Shown: positions 1-4,810, counted from the stretch's first letter. The stretch: 5,082 bases of DNA from an uncultured Magnetococcales bacterium (GCA_903913345.1 CAIWLA010000135.1:1-5082); one strand, 5' to 3'. The notes: generated by a model from the letters alone, not told the origin. A program made the numbers and translations.

Positions 1-79
1 AAGTGTACCACCTGGGCGGCTGATTTTCCTCTCTTCCGGCCCGCCTTTTACGGAGTCTTTCGCTGCCACTCCATTCTGA
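1..79. other. Left-edge non-coding stretch, possibly tail of an IS element
   Basis: No gene is visible. Read on the minus strand, this is the stretch following the IstA-like stop codon, and it ends at the window edge with GGTGGTACACTT. That motif resembles sequence I associate with the ends of some IS21-type elements, but this is from memory and weak. No istB start with a sustained frame is seen; the only nearby minus-strand ATG (72-74) opens an 8-codon frame. Confidence 0.25.
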
Positions 80-178
80 TCAATTCCTGTTTCCGTTTGC
101 CGTGTGCAGGAGATGCCCCCACGGCTCTTTATCCAAACCTCGATCCAGAATACGCTTGAGGCTGCTGAAGCCGACCTC
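80..178 (-). pseudogene. istA: IS21-family IstA-like transposase, C-terminal fragment
   Basis: On the minus strand an open frame from about 178 down to the TGA at 82-80 encodes 32 residues containing EVGFSSLKRILDRGLDK. This matches the pattern typical of the C-terminal end of IS21 IstA transposases (an aromatic-Ser-x-Lys-x-Ile-Leu helix followed by Gly-Leu-Asp). The catalytic DDE core and N-terminal helix-turn-helix would lie to the right on this strand, but that position is occupied by the tetR promoter region, so the gene is truncated at about 178. The frame stays open for roughly 13 more codons to the right, but those codons coincide with the palindromic operator and do not look like IstA. 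No istB is seen after the stop. The assignment rests on a short motif and could be wrong; the element cannot be active. Confidence 0.5.
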
Positions 179-185
179 ATGTATG

Positions 186-214
186 TTGATTATGACCGAA
201 CGGTCAACTATTTT
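186..214 (+). promoter_or_regulatory. Upstream tetR promoter P1 with operator in the spacer
   Basis: TTGATT (186-191) and TATTTT (209-214) are separated by exactly 17 bases, and the TetR-type palindrome fills most of that spacer. Transcription would start near 221, giving tetR a leader of about 30 bases. A repressor bound here would directly block RNA polymerase, the classical layout for an autoregulated TetR gene. The hexamers are 4/6 to 5/6 matches; the function is inferred. Confidence 0.5.
193..206. promoter_or_regulatory. TetR-family operator, perfect palindrome
   Basis: TGACCGAACGGTCA is two perfect 6-base arms (TGACCG/CGGTCA) around AA. A looser outer pair, GTTGA (185-189) and TCAAC (204-208), overlaps it. 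GACC-N-GGTC palindromes of this size are typical binding sites of TetR-family regulators such as the NemR/AcrR types. Its place about 45 bases upstream of the tetR start, inside promoter P1 and just upstream of the P2 -35 box, supports autoregulation. Confidence 0.7.
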
Positions 215-216
215 TG

Positions 217-245
217 TTGACATCCCCGCGTCCTGTTGCTATACA
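217..245 (+). promoter_or_regulatory. Downstream tetR promoter P2, near-consensus sigma70
   Basis: A perfect -35 box TTGACA (217-222), a 17-base spacer and TATACA (240-245) form the best promoter in the window. The predicted start of transcription falls at about 252, the A of the tetR ATG, so this transcript would be leaderless or nearly so. The operator ends 10 bases upstream of the -35 box, so a repressor there would act less directly on this promoter than on P1. Confidence 0.65.
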
Positions 246-251
246 GAAATT

Positions 252-827
252 ATGGGACGAACAAGCGATGCCAGAGAACGGCTCATTCAGAGTGGAATGG
301 AGATCATTCATGCCGGTGGGTATGCCCAAGCCGGTGTGCAGGAGATCTGCACCCGCGCCGGGGTGCGCAAGGGCAGCTTTTACCACTTCTTCCCTTCCAA
401 GGGCGATCTGGCCTTGGCTGTTGTGGAGCAATTTCGGGCGTTTGCCGACACCATTTTCGATCAGGCCCTGGCCCCGGATTTGCCCCCCCTGGATCGATTG
501 CCCCGTTTGTTCCATCTGGCAGCAGCCATGCAGGTGCAGATCAAGGCGGAGAGCGGCTTTGTCAAAGGGTGTCCTTTCGGTAATCTTTCCTTGGAGATGA
601 GCGGTCATGACGAACCATTGCGTCTCTCCCTGGCACAGGTATTGGCCCATTTGACCGCCCGTCTGGAAGAGACGTTGCGGGAGGGGGATATCCCGCATGC
701 CGACCTCAAGGCAGAAGCGGTGTTGACTCTGTTCGAAGGGGCCATGCTGCAGGCCAAAACCAGAAACAATCCAGAGATCATCCACCGGATGGGGATGACG
801 GCCCGCCGCATCGCCACCCAGGAATAG
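252..827 (+). CDS. TetR-family transcriptional regulator (191 aa)
   Basis: A DNA-binding repressor of the TetR/AcrR family. Residues 5-50 form the N-terminal three-helix domain with the helix-turn-helix: EICTRAGVRKGSFYHFFPSK at 31-50 is close to the family consensus, with the Gly-Ser-Phe-Tyr-His-Phe-Phe-x-Ser-Lys signature. The remainder is the ligand-binding/dimer domain, and GCPFGNLSLE at 106-115 is a conserved block of one subfamily. Cys107 in that block sits where NemR-like regulators carry an electrophile-sensing cysteine; sensing here is inferred. Length is normal for the family. I chose the ATG at 252 because the family usually starts just before this R-x-x-L-I helix and both promoters lie immediately upstream; no good ribosome binding site precedes it. 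An in-frame extension to 102 would run through the promoters and the IS relic. The probable target is the AhpD-like gene behind it, along with tetR itself. Confidence 0.9.
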   Translation: MGRTSDARERLIQSGMEIIHAGGYAQAGVQEICTRAGVRKGSFYHFFPSKGDLALAVVEQFRAFADTIFDQALAPDLPPLDRLPRLFHLAAAMQVQIKAESGFVKGCPFGNLSLEMSGHDEPLRLSLAQVLAHLTARLEETLREGDIPHADLKAEAVLTLFEGAMLQAKTRNNPEIIHRMGMTARRIATQE

Positions 828-838
828 TCCCCGACAAA

Positions 839-870
839 GCCAGGAGAGAATTCTCTCCGGCCTTTATTTA
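839..870 (+). terminator. Hairpin between tetR and the AhpD-like gene
   Basis: GGAGAG (843-848) pairs with CTCTCC (853-858) around an AATT loop, extended by GCC (839-841) and GGC (859-861) with one bulged A. The T-rich tract CTTTATTTA follows. The inner 16 bases are a perfect palindrome. It starts 11 bases after the tetR stop, so it probably ends or attenuates the tetR transcript. Alternatively the palindrome could be a protein-binding site in front of the downstream gene. Confidence 0.55.
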
Positions 871-871
871 G

Positions 872-885
872 ATGACTGGTCAACT
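872..885. promoter_or_regulatory. Operator-like motif upstream of the AhpD-like gene
   Basis: ATGACTGGTCAACT shares its left part (ATGAC) and right part (GGTCAACT) with the tetR operator region at 192-209, where the same blocks are 5 bases apart instead of 1. The shortened spacing makes it a half-site or degenerate operator at best. It lies 22 bases upstream of the start codon at 907, a position from which TetR could regulate that gene. Function is inference. Confidence 0.3.
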
Positions 886-906
886 TAATCAGAGGAGTTT
901 TTTATC

Positions 907-1434
907 ATGTCACTGATTGCAGTTCAAACCCCGGAAACCGCCACCGGTGCCACGGCAGAGATGTTTGAGCAGTTTCGTCAAATGTTGGGCAGTGTGCCTT
1001 TGCCATTGCAGATGATGGGCATCAGCCCGCCACTGTTGTCGGCCTTTGCCTCTACGGTTGGCTATTTTCATGGCGGACAACAAGAACTGGATCCTCTGCT
1101 GTTGACCTGGATCCGGTATCTCAATGCCCATCGGCAGGCGTGCCATTTTTGCGTCGATATGAATGCCGGAATGCTGCTCCAGATGGGTGTCACGTTGCAG
1201 CAATTGGCGATGGCGCGGGAAGCTCCCGCCACAATCCCTCTGCCGGACAAGGAAAAGACCATGCTGTTGTTTGTTTTGGAGGTCATCCAAAATGACAAGG
1301 GAGCCACCCCGGAGGCCATTGCGGCGTTGCGTGCCCATGGCTACAGCGAACGGGCCATTTTTGAGTGCGTGGCTGCCGCAGCCACCAGCCTCTATCTGGA
1401 CACGCTGATGAACGTCTTTCAGGTTGAGGAATAG
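907..1434 (+). CDS. Carboxymuconolactone decarboxylase/AhpD-like protein (175 aa)
   Basis: An all-helical protein of the carboxymuconolactone decarboxylase/AhpD superfamily, whose redox members act as alkylhydroperoxidases through a Cys-x-x-Cys pair, probably in the cytoplasm. The signature is at residues 79-86, CHFCVDMN: Cys79 and Cys82 are both present, while the histidine found at the last position in AhpD is Asn86, a variant I associate with a distinct branch of the family. The preceding helix (LLTWIRYLNAHRQA) fits the usual arrangement before the motif. The start is supported by AGAGGAG at 891-897, nine bases upstream. It sits 79 bases downstream of tetR, separated by a hairpin, and regulator plus AhpD-like gene is a common stress-response pair. 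The substrate cannot be named; a true decarboxylase role is unlikely given the CxxC pair and the absence of catabolic genes. Confidence 0.85.
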   Translation: MSLIAVQTPETATGATAEMFEQFRQMLGSVPLPLQMMGISPPLLSAFASTVGYFHGGQQELDPLLLTWIRYLNAHRQACHFCVDMNAGMLLQMGVTLQQLAMAREAPATIPLPDKEKTMLLFVLEVIQNDKGATPEAIAALRAHGYSERAIFECVAAAATSLYLDTLMNVFQVEE

Positions 1435-1875
1435 GCCAGCATTGCCAACGAGTTGCCAGAGGCGGGCTACCCGCCCAACGAGATCGAGCGCGTCCGGCAT
1501 GAGGTGGATATGACCCACGTTCGGACATCGCCGTACTATCCGCAGAGCAACGGGAAAATCGAACGGTGGCACAAGACGATCAAGTCGGAGTGTATCCGTC
1601 CGGAAACGCCTCTTACCCTGGATGATGCCCAACGGGTGGTGGAGCGGTATGTTGAGCATTACAATGCCGTCCGCCTGCATTCGGCCATCGGATACGTGAC
1701 ACCGGCGGATCGGCTTGCAGGTAGGCATGAGGATGTCCAAATGGCCAGAAACCGTAAACTGGAAGAGGTACGCGCCAGGAGGATACAGAACAGGCATGCG
1801 GCCAAGCACGAGGTACCGCACCAGTCCGATGAGGTGCCTACGGTAGCACTGGAGGTTCCCGCAGAAACAGGCTAA
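1435..1875 (+). pseudogene. IS3-family transposase (OrfB), C-terminal fragment
   Basis: From the Met at 1510 the frame reads MTHVRTSPYYPQSNGKIERW, the well-known part of IS3-family OrfB integrase-core transposases around the third catalytic acidic residue (Glu of KIERWHK, codon 1561-1563). It continues with the conserved HYNAVRLHSAIGYVTPADRL block and a charged C-terminal tail to the TAA at 1873-1875. The first two catalytic aspartates and the OrfA helix-turn-helix are absent, so the element is dead. Upstream of 1510 the frame is open back to the stop of the AhpD-like gene, but those 25 codons do not look like IS3 transposase, placing the break at about 1510. It follows the AhpD-like stop directly, without a recognisable left IS end. 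Confidence 0.85.
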
Positions 1876-1944
1876 CCTGTCTCTCATCCTGACGGGGGAT
1901 AGGGCAATGCGGGGACGCAACCCGATCACCGATCAGGGGCCGAA

Positions 1945-1981
1945 GCAGGGACTGGACGGTCGGATGGCTGCCCAGTCCTGC
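1945..1981. repeat. Imperfect inverted repeat
   Basis: GCAGGGACTGG (1945-1955) pairs with CCAGTCCTGC (1972-1981) apart from one bulged G, leaving a 16-base loop. No T-run follows, so it is not an obvious terminator. It may belong to the end of the IS3 relic or to a dispersed palindromic element with the hairpin 44 bases further on. Confidence 0.4.
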
Positions 1982-2024
1982 CTTTCTCTCCTGCTTTGGC
2001 CAGGAAAGCGAAAAATCCCAGGGG

Positions 2025-2045
2025 TTCGGGGACGGAGTCCCCGAA
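2025..2045. repeat. REP-like perfect hairpin
   Basis: TTCGGGGAC (2025-2033), loop GGA, GTCCCCGAA (2037-2045): a perfect 9-bp stem, with further partial pairing of CCA (2018-2020) and TGG (2047-2049). The compact GC-rich stem in a non-coding gap resembles repetitive extragenic palindromes, and I have the impression that similar blocks recur in related genomes. No T-run follows, which argues against a terminator. Confidence 0.5.
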
Positions 2046-2263
2046 ATGGTGGAGGAGGTTTATAGCTAACAGAAATTGTCAAAAACTCCATGTCACGCTG
2101 AACCAATACAGTTTGCCGCCATGCAGAATCAACCGCCCAGAAAAAAACAAAAAAGTCGCACAGGACAACCAGTCCGGGTGAACACGCAAATGGCCGTTTC
2201 GGGTTACCACGGTGTGCTCCAGACAACAAGAGGGTGCATATTCCCGGAAAGCAACATAAACGC

Positions 2264-2292
2264 TCGACGGATGCCGAAGGATGCACTATATT
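2264..2292 (+). promoter_or_regulatory. Candidate promoter of the toxin-antitoxin locus
   Basis: TCGACG (2264-2269, four of six matches to TTGACA), a 17-base spacer and TATATT (2287-2292) precede the antitoxin start by 38 bases. Position and spacing are right, but the -35 box is poor, as is common for autoregulated toxin-antitoxin promoters. Confidence 0.4.
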
Positions 2293-2293
2293 C

Positions 2294-2320
2294 GCATCAA
2301 AAAAGATGCTTGTACTGCAT
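2294..2320. promoter_or_regulatory. Candidate antitoxin operator, overlapping inverted repeats
   Basis: GCATC (2294-2298) and GATGC (2305-2309) form an inverted repeat around six A residues. A second, overlapping pair, ATGC (2306-2309) and GCAT (2317-2320), encloses TTGTACT. The block lies directly behind the -10 box and just before the antitoxin gene, where Phd/YefM antitoxins bind to repress their own operon. Binding is inferred from position and symmetry. Confidence 0.4.
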
Positions 2321-2329
2321 GAGGACACC

Positions 2330-2608
2330 ATGGACATCACCCAAGACATTCGACCCCTCACTGAATTTAAACGCAACACTGCGCGTTTCATTTCCCGTCT
2401 CAAAGAAACGGGATGCCCCTCTGTTCTGACAGTGAATGGCAAGCCAGCCCTGGTCGTCATGGACGCTGATGCCTGGCAGGAGGTCCAGGATCAGGCCGAA
2501 TACGCCCGAACCGTCTCTTCCATTCGCAGAGGGCTTGACCAGGCCCGTGCCGGGCAGGGCATTGAGGCGTCCGCTTTCTTCGCAACGCTGGGTGCTGACA
2601 AGGCATGA
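2330..2608 (+). CDS. Phd/YefM-family antitoxin (92 aa)
   Basis: Residues 1-50 carry the type II antitoxin fold of the Phd/YefM family: MDITQDIRPLTEFKRN, then a helix up to Arg24-Leu25, then PSVLTVNGKPALVVMDADAW, which is the strand-turn-strand signature with the conserved Gly-Lys/Pro-Ala-x-x-Val-x-x. The C-terminal half is helical and charged and would wrap the cognate toxin. The ATG at 2330 is chosen because the family begins at this Asp-x-x-Asp-Ile region and GAGG (2321-2324) lies five bases ahead; the frame could extend to an ATG at 2306 or beyond, but that would cover the operator. The stop overlaps the toxin ATG (ATGA), so the two were translationally coupled. The toxin is destroyed, so this is an orphan antitoxin unless it acts on a toxin elsewhere. 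Confidence 0.85.
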   Translation: MDITQDIRPLTEFKRNTARFISRLKETGCPSVLTVNGKPALVVMDADAWQEVQDQAEYARTVSSIRRGLDQARAGQGIEASAFFATLGADKA

Positions 2609-2652
2609 AGGGGTACCGGGTTGTCATCACACGGGAGATGCCGAACCGGTGA
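2605..2652 (+). pseudogene. RelE/ParE-family toxin, N-terminal stub
   Basis: The ATG overlaps the antitoxin stop by ATGA and opens MKGYRVVITREMPNR followed by TGA at 2650-2652. The first 11 residues match the usual beginning of RelE/ParE toxins (Lys/Tyr, then a beta-strand Val-Val-Ile-Thr, then Arg-Glu). A normal toxin of this family is about 85-105 residues, so nearly the whole domain with all catalytic or gyrase-binding residues is missing. I do not recognise the sequence behind the stop as toxin in any plus frame, so this is a deletion or replacement from about 2635-2640 rather than a point frameshift. Confidence 0.65.
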
Positions 2653-2849
2653 TCCTGCTCCTCACCCATCCCTGGTGGGGCGCAGAACACCTGGAGATCA
2701 AACCACCTGTCGGATTGCGCGCTCTCTTCATCCAATACCCTGACCACTCTGTCTCCCCCGTTTGGGCAGACCGCTGCGAACGCTGGCAAAGCCTCGGCCC
2801 CACCGATCACGCCCATCTGGCAACCGCCCTGGGCAGACTGCTGGGATAA
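2640..2849 (+). pseudogene. Coding-like fragment of unknown origin
   Basis: Immediately after the toxin stub, a different plus frame stays open to the TAA at 2847-2849. It gives about 69 residues that read like the C-terminal end of a genuine protein: VILLLTHPWWGAEHLEIKPP near the start and a Trp/Arg-rich helix (WADRCERWQSL) near the end. No start codon with a ribosome binding site belongs to it, and further upstream the frame is only the antitoxin out of phase. I do not recognise the family. It is probably the tail of a gene whose front was lost in the same event that cut the toxin; it might also be chance. Confidence 0.35.
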
Positions 2850-2955
2850 AACAGGCGGCGTTCCTCCCCTCGAATCCCACCCCAATTCATGGTAACGTGC
2901 AGACTTGGTCGGTTTTTCACGGCGAACCTACACAAAACCAGGGAATTTTCCACCC

Positions 2956-3465
2956 ATGCCTTCCTCTCTTGCCGAGCAGATATGGACGGGACTCGATCAT
3001 GCCGGGACACTATACCATCGGCTGATCCTGGTCGTTGGCCGAGCCGGGAGTGGCAAAAGTGCGGCCATCCGGGAGGTGGCCCAACGCATGGATCGATCCG
3101 TGATCAATGTCAACCTGGCGTTGTCCCGGCGCATGCTCGACCTGTCGGAACGCCAGCGCGCCTTGCAGGTGCCCCGATTGCTCGACGAGGCACTGGCCCA
3201 GGCGGGTGCTGAACCCGTGCTCCTTGATCCCATCACCATTCTGTTCGACGTTGCCCTCCAACAGGATCCCCTGCGCCTGTTGCAGGGGGTGGCGCGTAAT
3301 CGGATCGTGGTGGCCGCCTGGTCCGGGGTGGTCGAGCAGGGGCAATTGCTCTATGCCGAACCGGGACATCCCGAATTTCGCCGTTATCCGGCACAGGATT
3401 TATGGATCGTCACGGCGGAACATCCCGGCCTCACCGTGCATCATAAAAAGGACAGATCAGCATGA
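2956..3465 (+). CDS. brxF: BrxF, BREX type 3 P-loop protein (169 aa)
   Basis: A small P-loop NTPase that is the first gene of type 3 BREX phage-defence operons; its precise role is not established. The Walker A motif GRAGSGKS is at residues 28-35, preceded by the family's [10 protein letters not shown] strand. [13 protein letters not shown] (51-63), a Walker-B-like [11 protein letters not shown] (88-98), [22 protein letters not shown] (101-122) and [13 protein letters not shown] (133-145) are characteristic BrxF blocks. The length is normal and no lesion is seen. The ATG at 2956 is preferred over an upstream TTG (2905), since the family starts just before this first helix, although only a weak AGGGA (2939-2943) precedes it. 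The stop overlaps the brxC start by ATGA. Its partners are truncated, so it is probably a leftover without function in defence. Confidence 0.85.
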   Translation: MPSSLAEQIWTGLDHAGTLYHRLILVVGRAGSGKSAAIREVAQRMDRSVINVNLALSRRMLDLSERQRALQVPRLLDEALAQAGAEPVLLDPITILFDVALQQDPLRLLQGVARNRIVVAAWSGVVEQGQLLYAEPGHPEFRRYPAQDLWIVTAEHPGLTVHHKKDRSA

Positions 3466-3833
3466 AATATGGAGAGTTGATCCAGTTTGATCCCATCGAA
3501 TCGGTGGTGCAACTGCGTACCGCTGACGAAGAGCAGATCGCCCGCACCCTGGTTGCCACCTACGTGATCTCCACGGAGATGGCCGAACGCCTCACCGGAC
3601 TGGTCATTCCCCAGTTGCGCTTTGATCTGTCCGCCGACAACAAGGGCATCCTGATCGTCGGCAACTATGGCACCGGCAAGTCCCACCTGATGTCGGTGCT
3701 CTCGGCCATCGCCGAACATGCCGGATTGGCCGCCGCCCTGACCCACCCCCAGGTGGCCGAGGCCGCCCAGGTGATGGCCGGACGGTTCAAGGTGGTGCGG
3801 GTCGAGATCGGCTCTGGGTGGATCAGGGGATGA
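3462..3833 (+). pseudogene. brxC: BrxC (BREX type 3 ATPase), N-terminal fragment
   Basis: The N-terminus of the large BREX ATPase of the DUF6079 type. [19 protein letters not shown] opens it, and the Walker A motif GNYGTGKS is intact at residues 67-74, followed by [14 protein letters not shown] and ending in KVVRVEIG (110-117). Full BrxC proteins are over a thousand residues; here the match stops at codon 117 (about 3812). The next six codons are read from pglZ DNA in the wrong frame until the TGA at 3831-3833. All Walker B and downstream AAA+ elements are missing, so a hydrolysing ATPase cannot be made. The start overlaps brxF by ATGA, with AAAGGA upstream as ribosome binding site. The cause is a single deletion whose right end lies in pglZ. 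Confidence 0.85.
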
Positions 3834-4372
3834 CGGCGCGAGAGATCCTCTATCTCAGGGGGCTGGGCGACGGTTCACCGGATGAGATCCGGGAAAAAGT
3901 CGCATCGCCCGTGCGGGTGGCGGGGCTGGTGGTGGACAAGATTGATCGGATCATGCACGGCATGGAACTGGGCACGGCTGGCATGCACAATCAGGTGCGC
4001 CAATGGGCGGAGCAGGGGTGGCTGGCCGCCGTGCTGGACCGTCTGCTGGATGGGGGGTTTCGGATTTTTCTCACCTCCGACCATGGCAATGTGGAGGCCG
4101 AGGGGATGGGCCGCCCGTCGGAGGGAAACCTGGCCGACTTGCGGGGGGAGAGGGTACGGATCTACCCGGATGAGACCTTGCGGGAAGGGATGCTGCAAAA
4201 GCTGCCTGCGGCCATACCCTGGCCAGCGATTGGCCTGCCGGACCATTTTTTTTCATTGCTGGCACCGGCCCGACGTGCCTTTGTCAAAGAGGGGGTGCGG
4301 ATTGTCGCTCATGGGTCCATTTCCGTGGAGGAACTCATTGTTCCTCTGATCCAGATCGAGAGGAGGGGGGGC
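3812..4372 (+). pseudogene. pglZ: PglZ (BREX type 3 phosphatase-like), C-terminal fragment
   Basis: The last about 187 residues of the BREX PglZ protein, an alkaline-phosphatase-superfamily enzyme required for BREX defence. Recognisable blocks are [21 protein letters not shown] at the break, VVDKIDRIMHG, GMHNQVRQW, the metal-site motif TSDHGN (4073-4090), NLADLRGERVRIYP and the C-terminal VAHGSISVEELIVPLIQIER. The N-terminal part, including the first metal ligands, is absent. The PglZ frame enters at about 3812, +2 relative to brxC, so no continuous BrxC-PglZ fusion is made. An ATG at 3830 overlaps the stop of the brxC stub, so the fragment might still be translated. At the 3' end the frame does not stop but continues into the brxA-like gene through seven Gs (4365-4371); with one G fewer, TGA at the brxA start would end pglZ. 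Confidence 0.85.
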
Positions 4373-4810
4373 ATGACCGCTCCCCACGATGCCATTGGTT
4401 TCAGTCAACGCCTCCGGTTGGAGTGGTTGCAGTATACCGCCAATCTGGTACTGGCCGGGTGTGATCGACCGGCCATCCAGACCGCGTTGCACGACTTGTT
4501 GCAGGATCGGCTGTCGGTGGGGGGCGACCCGGAGCGGGGCAACCGGGCCAAGGCAATCACCCTTTTGCTGCGGATTTGGCAGCGACCCGCCCCCCATCTG
4601 ACCGAGCTGCATCAGGCCGGACTGGAACTGTTGCGCACCCTGCCCGATGCCGAGCAGTGGGCGATTCATTGGGGGATGGCGATGGCGGCCTATCCGTTCT
4701 GGGGAGCGGTGGCCACCCAGGTGGGGCGTCTGCTCAATCTCCAGGAAACGGTTGCGGCCGCCTGTTGCTGCACCATCACCACGAGGATGTGGATGTGGCC
4801 GAGGCACTGA
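4373..4810 (+). pseudogene. brxA: BrxA-like protein of BREX type 3, C-terminally truncated
   Basis: The gene following pglZ, in the place where type 3 BREX operons carry brxA (DUF1819, a DNA-binding NusB-like fold). Residues 1-130 read like that protein: GFSQRLRLEWLQYTANLVLAG near the start, ALHDLLQDRLSVGGDPERGN, KAITLLLRIW, and AIHWGMAMAAYPFWGAVATQVGRLLNLQ. AGGAGG directly upstream and the ATG at 4373 make a good start. The family-like sequence ends at VAAA (about 4764); the next 15 residues (CCCTITT and on to the TGA at 4808-4810) are a foreign frame, so the C-terminal third is missing. The assignment to BrxA rests on operon position and remembered family sequence. In this assembly it is also fused in frame to the PglZ fragment. 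Confidence 0.65.

Larger units (their letters stand above)
1876..2263. other. Intergenic stretch without a convincing gene
   Basis: Between the IS3 relic and the antitoxin promoter I see no gene. The first part, up to roughly 1935, may include the right end of the IS3 element, but its terminal repeat cannot be placed because the other end is missing. Two inverted repeats follow (1945-1981 and 2025-2045). From about 2060 to 2263 the sequence becomes A-rich with AAAAAAACAAAAAA around 2142-2155. The small open frames here lack ribosome binding sites and family resemblance. Confidence 0.6.

Noticed and set aside
102..251. N-terminal extension of tetR to an ATG at 102
   Set aside because: The extra 50 codons pass through the IS relic, the operator and both promoters, and the TetR family begins at the residues following 252.
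204..785. 193-codon minus-strand open frame opposite tetR
   Set aside because: It is a shadow of the tetR coding sequence, with no start signal and no recognisable motif.
1867..1880. Small hairpin ACAGG-CTAA-CCTGT over the IS3 fragment stop codon
   Set aside because: The stem is only 5 bp, no T-run follows, and such short repeats are common by chance.
910..1929. 339-codon open frame on the minus strand
   Set aside because: It runs antisense through both the AhpD-like gene and the IS3 fragment, which have clear family matches on the plus strand. Its translation has no family resemblance and is rich in residues typical of GC-rich antisense frames.
1996..2181. Possible 61-codon gene on the plus strand
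   Set aside because: It contains the REP-like hairpin, has no ribosome binding site and ends without family resemblance, so it is probably chance.
2905..2934. Possible brxF promoter TTGGTC with TACACA
   Set aside because: Spacing is 18 and both hexamers are poor matches, which is too weak to call.
4754..4782. GCGGCCGC followed by four histidine codons, like a cloning-vector tag
   Set aside because: Only four histidines occur, none of the usual vector linker or stop follows, and the reading frame continues into protein-like sequence. The NotI site is expected by chance in GC-rich DNA.
4253..4807. 184-codon minus-strand open frame opposite pglZ/brxA
   Set aside because: It lies entirely opposite the recognisable PglZ and BrxA-like coding frames and shows no motif.
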